Assembly: GCA_011037195.1 (NCBI GenBank)
Contig: JAAEAF010002492.1
Location: 62,001 to 126,000, forward strand
From: Triatoma infestans
Taxonomy: Eukaryota; Arthropoda; Insecta; Hemiptera; Reduviidae
Length of the DNA: 64,000 bases
Direction: 5' to 3'
Both the position numbers and the translations under genes were made by a program. The first letter of the stretch is position 1. Each line of letters opens with the position of its first letter. The notes under the pieces were generated by a model, which saw only the letters and a program-made list of their open reading frames with translations, had not been told where the DNA came from and did not search any database. Shown here one piece after another: positions 39,831 to 47,669 of the stretch.

Positions 39831-40383
39831 CTTCCTGTTCTTCCAACCATATCCACTTCTGATCTTTACGAAGGAGTTTCGTCAGTGGGTGGATCTTGTC
39901 TGAAAAGTTAGAAATGAACCGTCGATACCAAGATACCATCCCAATAAAACGTCGTAACTCCGAGATGTTGGTGGGAGGAGGATAATTCAAAATCGGTAGT
40001 GTCTTAGCCGGATTTAGTTGGATTCCTCTTTCATTGAGTAAGAATCCTAAAAATTCCAATTCAGAGCAGCCGAATTCGCCCTTCTCAGTGTTCAGTTCAA
40101 GATTAGCGTTCTGCAGGCGTCTTATTACTTCTCGCAGGTAGTGTAAATGCTTCTGAAAATCGTCGGTAGCCACTATAATATCGTCCAGATAGACGAATAC
40201 ATAAGGAGATAAGTCTGGACCTATAACTGAATCTAGGAAACGCTGAAATGTGGCTGAAGCTCCACAAAGTCTATAGGGCATCTTCTTAAAGTGAAATAGA
40301 CCTTTCCCCAGAGCGATAAAGGCTGTTATTTCCCGGCTTGGAACCGATAAGGGAATTTGATGATAGGCATGAGCCAGATCCAA
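39831..40383 (-). CDS. Gypsy-D RT palm segment, cut by Gypsy-E
   Basis: It contains LDLAHAYHQIPLSVPSREIT with the first catalytic Asp, then FHFKKMPYRLCGASATFQRF, the catalytic loop FVYLDDIIVATDDF, and the connection region (NISELRRFIGMVSWYRRFIS). The sense is cut at EEQEEA, where the Gypsy-E LTR begins, and resumes at 24192 as RNase H. The upstream join at about 40385 needs a one-base shift. The frame artificially extends to 39799 inside the LTR. Confidence 0.87.
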
Positions 40384-40388
40384 TTTGG

Positions 40389-41264
40389 TTAAATACCTAC
40401 AAGATTAAGTTGGTCTAGAATAGACTGTATTAGAGGCATAGGATAATTATCCTTCTTGGTGGCTTTATTGACCTTTCGGTAACCAACAGAAAATCGATAG
40501 GTTCCATTCGGCTTCTTGACCATCACTATGGGGCTGGCCCATGGGCTACTGGAAGGTTCAATTATGTCCGTTGCCAACATGCGATCTATCTCTGCATTGA
40601 TATGTTCCTGGATTTTAGGTGAAACATGATATGCCCTTTGTTTTATTGGTAGATGATCACCTACATTGATGGCATGTTCCACCGATTTGTTGGTCATGTT
40701 TGGTCCCTTCTTCTTCTTTTTTAGTTCGTTTCTTAATAGCTGGTCCAGCAGCAATCCTTCTTCTGGAGTAAGGCGACATAGTCCGGCCAACCCGTTTTGC
40801 AAAGAGTCAAATACAGTAGCGCGGAAAGTATAGGTAATATGAGGAAAGTTTCGAAAGTGCCATTGTAGCCCAGCTAAATCCAGCACTATTTCCATCGCTG
40901 CTAAAGAATCTAATCCCAAGATACCAGGGATAGAGAGAAAAGGTAAGACTCCAAAATGTAGCTGAGTAACTCTGTCTTCAATGTTCTCCAATAAGGAGAG
41001 TATAGAAGAGACGTTCTCTTTTATCCCGTTTGCCATACTCACGGGATATGGTCGAACGGTTGAAAGAGTGGCGCCAAGCTGCTGCAAGGTAGTGGCAGTT
41101 TCTTCATTGAGATAGGACTGCGCAGCTCCAGTGTCCACCAAAGCCAGGAAAGAGTGGTTGAAAGCCTTACACTCCATAAAAAATCTGGAATCTGTAGGAG
41201 TAGGACCAAAGGAATTTACCGAAATTATTTTTGTGGTTGATTTTGAAGAAACTGGTGACTCCAC
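40389..41264 (-). CDS. Gypsy-D protease and RT N-terminal part
   Basis: The protease active site is SFLALVDTGAAQSYLNEET, and a second motif is ILGLDSLAAMEIVLDL. RT fingers follow: GDHLPIKQRAYHVSPKIQEH, SSSPWASPIVMVKKPNGTYR and VGYRKVNKATKKDNYPMPL. The Arg-Phe-Ser-Val-Gly-Tyr-Arg stretch differs from the usual F-C-V-D-Y-R-x-(L/V)-N, so Asp is replaced by Gly. The frame ends at 40389 just before the palm. It is separated from gag (41318-42304) by a frame difference, which could be a natural programmed shift or an indel. Confidence 0.85.
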   Translation of the reverse strand: MESPVSSKSTTKIISVNSFGPTPTDSRFFMECKAFNHSFLALVDTGAAQSYLNEETATTLQQLGATLSTVRPYPVSMANGIKENVSSILSLLENIEDRVTQLHFGVLPFLSIPGILGLDSLAAMEIVLDLAGLQWHFRNFPHITYTFRATVFDSLQNGLAGLCRLTPEEGLLLDQLLRNELKKKKKGPNMTNKSVEHAINVGDHLPIKQRAYHVSPKIQEHINAEIDRMLATDIIEPSSSPWASPIVMVKKPNGTYRFSVGYRKVNKATKKDNYPMPLIQSILDQLNLVGI

Positions 41265-41317
41265 CTTTCCAGAAGGTTTATTAGTTGTTGTAGTATTAGA
41301 GACAGCAAGGGTCTGAT

Positions 41318-42304
41318 TCAGCCGAGCCAGGGTTGACCCCGATGAGCCCCTGACTCACGGCCCGTTTCCCGGAAGAGAACATTTGGGACAAGTCTTGAAG
41401 GTACAGTCCCGTTTTCCACAATGGTAGCAGAATAATTTTTTTCTCGCTGCTTACACTCCGGGTATTTATGGCCTAAAGTATTACAGTTCCAACAACGGTT
41501 TGGTGAATTCGTTGCTTCTTTAGATCGACTCTTGGTTTGTGGGGAAGGCGCTTCGGTTTCAGCACCAGTGTCCTTAGTTTTGTCTATCTTAGCTTCGACT
41601 GAATAAATCTCTAAAGGTGGTTTTCCTGATTTCACTTTCCTTTGGGTTTTCTTAGATAGTGCGGCGGCTTCGTACGCCGTGTCTGGAAAGAAGGATTGCT
41701 CTTTAGGTGGAGGCGGTCGGAAAGAATGAGTTCGCTCCTGAAGTTGTTCGAACTCTTGCCCCTTCTTAAGTAAATCTGTGATAGAGGTTAGTTCTGCGAA
41801 GCGAATATGATACTGATAAGTAGGTAACAAATTCTTATAAATCCTCTCTAGTTGTTCTTCAGAGGAGGGTTGTTTAGATAGCCGACTCATCAAAATGCGA
41901 AGGTTAATGATGAAAGTGGAAATGTCCTCCTGCTCTCCTTGTGTTCTGCGCTCAATCTCCCTCCTCAGTCTGTCCTGATAATCATTCGGAAAGAAGGTAG
42001 TTCGAAAATCTCTCTCGAAATTCTCCCAGTTACCCCAAGTAGACTTGTTAAGGCGATACCACAATAAGGGGGTACCGGTTAACATTTGTGGGAGCCAAAG
42101 GGTAATGGTAGCATCAGCAATACCATATATTTTCTTGCGTTCCTCCAAAGTTGTCAAAAAATCTTCTGCCCTCGACGGGGAACTTCCGTCAAATTTTAAA
42201 TCTCCAAATGGCATCGGATAAGGTAAGGAAGTAGAAAGGTACATGGGTAAGTAACCTACGGACGGAATAGCCGAAGTGCTGGGCACTGTGGTAGCCCCTG
42301 GCAT
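41318..42304 (-). CDS. Gypsy-D gag capsid
   Basis: This 328-residue frame contains a Gypsy capsid domain (about 30-175: PFGDLKFDGSSPSRAEDFL, LWLPQMLTGTPLLWYRL, WENFERDFRTTFFPNDYQDR, FIINLRILMSRLSKQPSSEE), an acidic/basic linker, and one zinc knuckle (CWNCNTLGHKYPEC). The capsid part is of the kind also found in domesticated Arc-like genes, but here it sits in a normal element. An in-frame TAG at 42305-42307 separates it from a short N-terminal frame. Confidence 0.87.
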   Translation of the reverse strand: MPGATTVPSTSAIPSVGYLPMYLSTSLPYPMPFGDLKFDGSSPSRAEDFLTTLEERKKIYGIADATITLWLPQMLTGTPLLWYRLNKSTWGNWENFERDFRTTFFPNDYQDRLRREIERRTQGEQEDISTFIINLRILMSRLSKQPSSEEQLERIYKNLLPTYQYHIRFAELTSITDLLKKGQEFEQLQERTHSFRPPPPKEQSFFPDTAYEAAALSKKTQRKVKSGKPPLEIYSVEAKIDKTKDTGAETEAPSPQTKSRSKEATNSPNRCWNCNTLGHKYPECKQREKNYSATIVENGTVPSRLVPNVLFRETGRESGAHRGQPWLG

Positions 42305-42307
42305 GGT

Positions 42308-42592
42308 CTAGGTAGGCTGATCTGTAGTCGTAACAGGGACAGCAAGTGACGGGTTAGTCGGCGTCTCTACGTTCGAAGGGACAGTCCAAAGTACCGGGTT
42401 ACTCAGGAAAAATTTTCGAAGGCGTTCCCTTAGAACTTCAACGTTGCCTTCCGTTGAAAGAGAATTTCGCTCTAGTATTTCTAATAATTCAGTTTTCTTA
42501 AGTTCATATAACCATTGGAGTTTGGGTTGTTCTTTTGATTGCTCCTTGTATTTCCCAAGAGGAAATAAACTTGTTGACTCGGCGTCGGACAT
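42308..42592 (-). CDS. Gypsy-D gag N-terminus, SAP-like
   Basis: This 94-residue frame is in the same phase as the capsid frame and is separated from it only by one TAG. Residues 30-65 (LYELKKTELLEILERNSL, LRERLRKFF) resemble a SAP-type DNA-binding motif, as at the start of the Gypsy-E gag. Either the TAG is a mutation in a single gag, or it is read through; the first is simpler. Confidence 0.7.
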   Translation of the reverse strand: MSDAESTSLFPLGKYKEQSKEQPKLQWLYELKKTELLEILERNSLSTEGNVEVLRERLRKFFLSNPVLWTVPSNVETPTNPSLAVPVTTTDQPT

Positions 42593-43742
42593 GTAAAGGT
42601 TTGAGAGAGCTTATGCAAGGTATGTGAGAAAAAAAATTGTGCAAACCCTGGTTCCAGCACCTATGCACGCATACACCCAAGAAATGAAAACAAGAAAATT
42701 TTTACTAAGTCAAGCTCAAAAAAAAAAAAATATATATACTCCCAAAAGAAATAATATTCACTTAAACAAAACGCTCTGGTAGAGTGGTAATATATCTGAC
42801 AGAAATTAGAGATTGCTTCTATTATAAAATGATTATGTAGGCATAAATATATCAGATATTTAATTTAAGTTCAAAGAAACGAAAATAATTCAACCAATAC
42901 GCTACCCCTCTACCAAGAATTCAAATAAGTTAGAAGGGAAAAGATAAAAGTAAAAAAATAACTCATCATAATCTTAGAAAATTAACTACAACTTTCATGC
43001 TTAGATAATAATAAAAAAATTCTAAACTAAATAAAAAACTCCTCGTTTGGTTGAAACTAGAAGAAAAAGTAATGCAAAAAAAATTACGTTATCTCTAAAC
43101 AAAAAGAATATATTATATATATATATATACATAAAAATAAAGTATAAGACTACTTCCCTAATCTAAATTCTAACTTACTTATTTACAAAATTTATTACCT
43201 TTGCTTAATTTACTTAAGCAATATCGCTAATACTGGTACATAAACGTAAATAATAGTTAATACGTAAATTATACTTAAAACGTAAATACAACACAAACGA
43301 TAAAATTGACCAGAAAAGTATTTAAAAAAAATGCCTGAACCGTGGTGTAAAATAGAAAAAATTTAAAAGTTTTGAATATTATTATAGATAATTATATTAT
43401 AATATAATTATAAAGTATTGAATATTACTATTATTCACCCATAGTAATAAAATGATACAAGTATTTATTTTAAGAATGTTATTTAAGTCATGTATGTATA
43501 CGAAACAACCAGTACAATAGAGGTGACGTACTGTTAGAACTTTATTTTTAAAATACTGTTTACCTCTTTCTTGATGTCACCATGTTTATTTTATAGAACT
43601 TATAATCATAAACGCATCTATTCTGTTGCATTCGATTTTATTTTTACTTTCGTATTGTTTGCTCAGTTTCTAAACTATTTACTAATACTTTTATTGAATT
43701 TATAGGGTTTTCGAGCCTGACGTCGTTGCGCCTCTTATTTAT
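42593..43742 (-). other. Gypsy-D 5' leader
   Basis: A 1.15-kb AT-rich leader between the LTR and gag. No genes are visible. The bases next to the LTR do not start with TGG, so I could not assign a primer binding site. It contains a (TA)n run near 43111-43127. Confidence 0.5.
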
Positions 43743-44270
43743 TGTAACCCCAAAATTCTTGGGTTCTATAAATTATTCAAAAGAAAGAATTTATTTAAAT
43801 TATATTAAGGCATGTAAGGTATAAAGAAAAGATAAAGTTGGGCGCCAGGTTTTATTTAACCACTGAATTCCAGATTAACTGAAATGTGCAAACAATACAA
43901 ATTGAGTTTAAAGCTACTATAGATAGAATCAGGCATATTTACAGTAATTATTTTCAGAAATCTTAGAAATCATCCAACTCATATTCGTATTGCCTGTGCA
44001 CAGGTATTCTATATCTTTATACAGGTAATTAATTATTATAATACGTACTTACATACATATAACGGAAATACAATATATTCGCCCAGATAGCTCAGATAAC
44101 AAGAAAAAAAGGGGTACCCACTTCATACGTTAATCTTTATTAACTGATTAACTTTTGTGGCCAAATCTTTGCTGGCGCTACTGTGCCATCTAGCGGCACA
44201 ATCATGCCTTACAGGGCTAATAAGTAGGGCTCCTCCCGCCATCTACCGTTAATTACAAGTACTGGTTACA
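43743..44270 (-). repeat. LTR of Gypsy-D (5' LTR in element sense)
   Basis: Partner of 21921-22448. It is followed by GACT at 44271-44274 and the resumed BEL-C integrase. Confidence 0.95.
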
Positions 44271-45106
44271 GACTTCAGCGTTCGAAGTTACTGGAATCGA
44301 TGTCGCTGGTCCTTTATATCTCAAGTCAAAGCAAAAAGTCTCAGTATGTGTATTTGTTTGCGCCGTATATCGTGCAATACATCTGGAACTTTTATCGTCA
44401 TTAGTTACTGAATCATTTGTTCAGGTACTAAGGCGTTTCATCGCTAAGAGAGGACGCCCTTCTGTTATCTACAGCGACAACGGCACCAATTCGGTTGGTG
44501 CAGAAAATGCATTTAAGAAACTTGAGTGGACAAAAATATACAAGTACAGTTCAGCCAGAAGAATTGACTGAAAATTTATACCCACTTCGTCTCCATGGTG
44601 GGGTGGATGGTGGGAGATAGTGGGAGCGAATGATCGGGTTACTCAAGCGCCTATTGCGCAGAATATTGGGTAGCACTTGCCTTGAGATCGAGGAAATGAC
44701 AATTATACTTTGTGACTGTGAATCTGTTATCAATGCGAGGCCAATAACTTATGTATCAGCGCGGATCTGTTCCGCTTACACTTTCCATGTTTATACAAGA
44801 TATAAAACAAAATGGAGTTCCTGAAATGGACAAAATTGACTGTTGGAATCTGAACAGGAGACTGGCTTATCGTCAAAAAATGAAAAAAGACCTCCGGAGA
44901 CGTTTCAGATCAGAATATCTTGGACAACTGAGACATCGAAACAGTGGAACTACTTGTCGAACGTTTCGGGAAGGAGAGATTGTCTGATTGGTAGTGATGA
45001 CGAAAGGAGAATGGATTGGCCTCTGGTTAGAGTTGTGGAGTTGCTACCTGGGCGCGACGACAAAGTGAGGCTACTGAAACAACCCGAGGAGAATTCATCT
45101 TAAAAT
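44271..45106 (+). pseudogene. BEL-C integrase core and C-terminal domain
   Basis: Coding sense resumes directly after the Gypsy-D LTR: FEVTGIDVAGPLYLKSK, then VFVCAVYRAIHLELLSSLV, YSDNGTNS (related copies have GLNF) and PWWGGWW. The frames 44630-44824, 44751-44987 and 44843-45103 then give the C-terminal region (GLLKRLLRRILGS, LRRRFRSEYLGQL, DWPLVRVVELLPGRDDKVRL) with several shifts. Homology to BEL-B stops near 45106, about 50 residues before the expected end, at the border with the polymerase-bearing block. Confidence 0.8.
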
Positions 45107-45123
45107 ATTATTTTTTATTACAT

Positions 45124-45474
45124 ATGAACTTTTTTCAAAATTCCTTTCAGATGTCGACTTTGGCAGCGTACCTCAACGATGCTAACCAAAGCTCCTCACA
45201 GATTGGTAGGCTTGCCGACCTTCGCGTAGGAGTTAGCTATGAAATAGTTAAATTTGATAAGATTAACACTAAATATGGAAAAGCCATAATAGCACACATC
45301 AAATATGTTGGACCTACACAGTTTGAGGACGAACCAAATATAGTTTTCTTGCCAAATAGATTGACCGACATGGTTACAAAAGAAATTATCGACGAGTATG
45401 ATGTTACAAACAGAAAAATATCTTTGCTCTATAAAGGAATAAACAATCACCGATATGATTTGGAATTCTTTTAA
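45124..45474 (+). CDS. Small conserved-looking protein of the DNA polymerase block
   Basis: The likely start is ATG 45151 (MSTLAAYLNDANQSSSQIGR), giving 107 residues; the upstream in-frame ATG at 45124 adds nine residues. The sequence just before 45151 (TTCCTTTCAG) looks like a splice acceptor. The pattern LRVGVSYEIVKFDKINTKYG followed by short beta-like stretches and ISLLYKGINNHRYDLEFF could be a small OB-type fold, which would suggest single-strand DNA binding; this is a guess from pattern alone. I associate similar small proteins with polymerase-encoding mobile loci of arthropods from memory. The frame is complete. It precedes the next gene by 427 bp on the same strand. Confidence 0.6.
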   Translation: MNFFQNSFQMSTLAAYLNDANQSSSQIGRLADLRVGVSYEIVKFDKINTKYGKAIIAHIKYVGPTQFEDEPNIVFLPNRLTDMVTKEIIDEYDVTNRKISLLYKGINNHRYDLEFF

Positions 45475-45525
45475 GTGGGCAAAAATTTACTTTTATTTTT
45501 ATGTGATATATAAAAAAAAAAAAAA

Positions 45526-45790
45526 ATGAAAGAAATAAATTAATTTATGTAAAACTGGAAGATATATATTTTTTTTATAATTATTTAAATAATACTCTTG
45601 GAGCAAGACTTCTGTTATAAAATTAAAAAAGAAAAATTAATTTAGTTTAAAAAAATAATAAAAATGAAAGAAATTAATTTATGTAAAACTGGAAGTTATA
45701 TATTTTTTTATATTTATATAAATAATACTCTTAGAGCAAGATTTCTGTTATAAAATTAAAAAAGGAAAATTAAGTTTATAAACAAAAAAA
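45526..45790. repeat. 138-bp tandem duplication
   Basis: Two diverged copies start at 45526 and 45664 (ATGAAAGAAAT..., TTATGTAAAACTGGAAG, AATAATACTCTT(G/A)GAGCAAGA). They lie between the two small genes. Confidence 0.8.
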
Positions 45791-45901
45791 TATTTTAATT
45801 ATTCAGAGAAAATGTAATAAATTCCATGTTTGTGCACGTTGGGACATGTTAAGACAAGCCAGTTCACTTAAAAATTTCATTCAGTTGTATCAATTGCAAT
45901 C

Positions 45902-46399
45902 ATGACCTCGTCGGGCGCGTGTGTCGTAGACATGCAGTGTTTCATGGACAACTCAAAACTATATATCGTGAAAGAATTGTCTATTTTAGACATGGAGAAT
46001 CTTTCAAGTGGACACTGGTTGTTTAAACCGCCAGAAAATCTGCCATTAAATGCATTCACTTATCGAGTAAATTCATGGTTAACTAGAAATTTTCATCAAA
46101 TTAAATGGGAAGAAGGAGAGGTGGACTATGTGGAATTAAATGCTATTCTACACAAACATCTTAGCCATTACAACAAAATCTTTGTAAAAGGACTCCAGAA
46201 AAAACAATTTTTAAATCATTATTGTGGAAATGTAATCAACCTAGAAGAATTCGATTCTCCTCAAATTTCCCAGTTAAGACCATTAAACGATGGTACTCAG
46301 TGTCTTCTTCATAACAAGGCTCCGACGATGTGTACCCATTTTCATGTATTTGCTCTTTCACACTGGATATTAATTTCAAATGTATTAAGAAAAATTTAA
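45902..46399 (+). CDS. Protein of unknown function with VDMQCF motif
   Basis: This 165-residue frame is complete (MTSSGACVVDMQCFMDNSKL ... ISNVLRKI). Visible parts: an N-terminal strand VVDMQCF followed by LYIVKELSILDME; a middle region with HWLFKPPENLP, NSWLTRNFHQIKWEEGEVDY; KIFVKGLQKKQFL and VINLEEFDSPQISQL; and a C-terminal Cys/His set (CLLHNKAPTMCTHFHVFALSHW). The arrangement of acidic residues (D near the start, E after, later D/E) recalls a DEDD exonuclease-like fold, but I cannot prove this. From memory it resembles short proteins often predicted next to transposon- or virus-type polymerases in invertebrates. It lies on the same strand as the polymerase relic. Confidence 0.6.
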   Translation: MTSSGACVVDMQCFMDNSKLYIVKELSILDMENLSSGHWLFKPPENLPLNAFTYRVNSWLTRNFHQIKWEEGEVDYVELNAILHKHLSHYNKIFVKGLQKKQFLNHYCGNVINLEEFDSPQISQLRPLNDGTQCLLHNKAPTMCTHFHVFALSHWILISNVLRKI

Positions 46400-47020
46400 T
46401 TTTAATATATGTATTGTATTTGTATAAAAGATGTTTGTATATAAGTAATTGTTAAACTGATAATGTAAATGATTATATTAAAAAAATAAATAAATGTGAA
46501 TATCTCTAATTTCTTTTTTAAATAAAAAAAAATTGGATTTAGAAAATTTTATTTTCATTAAATTATAATAAAATAAAATAAATTATTAAAAAAACTAATG
46601 ATATATAAAAAAAAGAGTCTGAAAACGGCATGTCCGAGCAGGCCTTTTTTTTAGTGGAGCACAGACACAAAACTTTTCAGACATGCGCTTGCATGTTTTG
46701 CCTCGTATGTGAAGGCATGTTAATCTCCTGCTAGGCACAATATAGTTCACTTTTTATCTTGACTCCTTAGCGTTCGGAGCTGCGATATTTCAAAATATAT
46801 CAAGTTATATATATATTGCAGAAACAATTACATATACATATTTTATATAAAATATAAATACTAAAAATAAAAAACAAATAAGTATATGAATAATACGAAG
46901 ATAGAGTTAGTAGGTAATTTAACTCTTTTTTACTCTTGAAGATAATTTGAAAATTAATACATTTTCTACCTCTTATTTTTTATCGCCTATTTCATTTCTA
47001 GTTGCTTCAAAAAAAAAGAA
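46400..47020. other. AT-rich spacer before the zinc-finger/polymerase gene
   Basis: No gene. A short less AT-rich stretch near 46615-46770 (CGGCATGTCCGAGCAGGCC, CAGACATGCGCTTGCATG) breaks the AT-rich background and could hold a promoter. Nothing firm. Confidence 0.4.
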
Positions 47021-47662
47021 ATGGAAAAAGGAAACAAAACATTTTGTTGCCAGTTCTGTGGAACAATATTTAATAAAGGCTACAATTTAAAAAGACATGA
47101 AATATGTTGCAAAAGCCAGGGAAACGAAAATTCTAAAAATTTTACCTGCTCTAAATGTGGAATAAGTTTCACGAGAAAGGACAACTACATGAGATATGTA
47201 CATAAGATATGCACTTCAACCGAAAATTACTTCCAGGATTCGGGACTTTTTAATAATTTGATTTCACAGATTTGTGGCACTTGTGGAAATGTAGTTCCTA
47301 ATGGCATTGATAGTAATTGTTCACGGATAAATACCTGCAATTGCCAACAAAATACAGATCTGTTGTCACAAAATGACATTTTCAACTTGATTTGTGGTAG
47401 ATGTGGAAATACATTCCAAAATGAAATGTCTCGAATAAATCACGAAGAAAATTGTCTACAATATTTATGCAGCAGCCAAGCTTGTATTTCAGATGAATAT
47501 TGTCGCCAGCATGAAAGGCTTTGTCAAAATTTATTCTACAGTTTTTGTAAAAATTGTCAATCATCCTTTACTAATTATTATAATTTAAATCGCCATGAAC
47601 AATATTGCGGACAAAGTCCTATTAAAAGATTTAGAGGTGAACCTACAAGATTTCTCTGTTAG
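47021..47662 (+). CDS. C2H2-type zinc-finger segment preceding the DNA polymerase
   Basis: This 213-residue frame is Cys-rich. It holds four or five finger-like motifs: CQFCGTIFNKGYNLKRHEIC, CSKCGISFTRKDNYMRYVH, CGRCGNTFQNEMSRINHE and CKNCQSSFTNYYNLNRHEQY, plus a partial CGTCGN. Such fingers would bind DNA. The frame ends at a TAG after TRFLC, but similar coding sense continues in another frame (YEIAFGGRIKSFFLRSDF), so it is most likely the N-terminal part of the broken polymerase gene. The start ATG at 47021 is preceded by an A-rich stretch. Confidence 0.7.
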   Translation: MEKGNKTFCCQFCGTIFNKGYNLKRHEICCKSQGNENSKNFTCSKCGISFTRKDNYMRYVHKICTSTENYFQDSGLFNNLISQICGTCGNVVPNGIDSNCSRINTCNCQQNTDLLSQNDIFNLICGRCGNTFQNEMSRINHEENCLQYLCSSQACISDEYCRQHERLCQNLFYSFCKNCQSSFTNYYNLNRHEQYCGQSPIKRFRGEPTRFLC

Positions 47663-47669
47663 CTACCAA

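Larger units (their letters stand above)
21921..44270 (-). mobile_element. Gypsy-type LTR retrotransposon D, complete, nested in BEL-C
   Basis: Two 528-bp LTRs (21921-22448 and 43743-44270) differ at one visible base. They are flanked by the 4-bp duplication GACT. Gag-pol runs on the minus strand from 42592 down to about 22470 and is interrupted by Gypsy-E. Without the insert the element would be about 6.7 kb. The order protease, RT, RNase H, integrase is that of Ty3/Gypsy. Several coding breaks are present. Confidence 0.93.
17726..45106 (+). mobile_element. Old BEL/Pao copy BEL-C, split by Gypsy-D
   Basis: Gag begins at 17726. Protease, RT, RNase H and the start of integrase follow to 21920. 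The integrase core resumes at 44271 and runs to about 45106. The gap is Gypsy-D with its GACT duplication. Many stops and frame breaks mark this as the oldest and outermost member of the nest. No LTR was recognised at either side. The coding sense stops abruptly near 45106, where an unrelated gene block starts. Confidence 0.85.

Noticed and set aside
43700..43742. Primer binding site sought next to the Gypsy-D LTR
   Set aside because: The adjacent bases do not contain a TGG start in the right place, so none was assigned.
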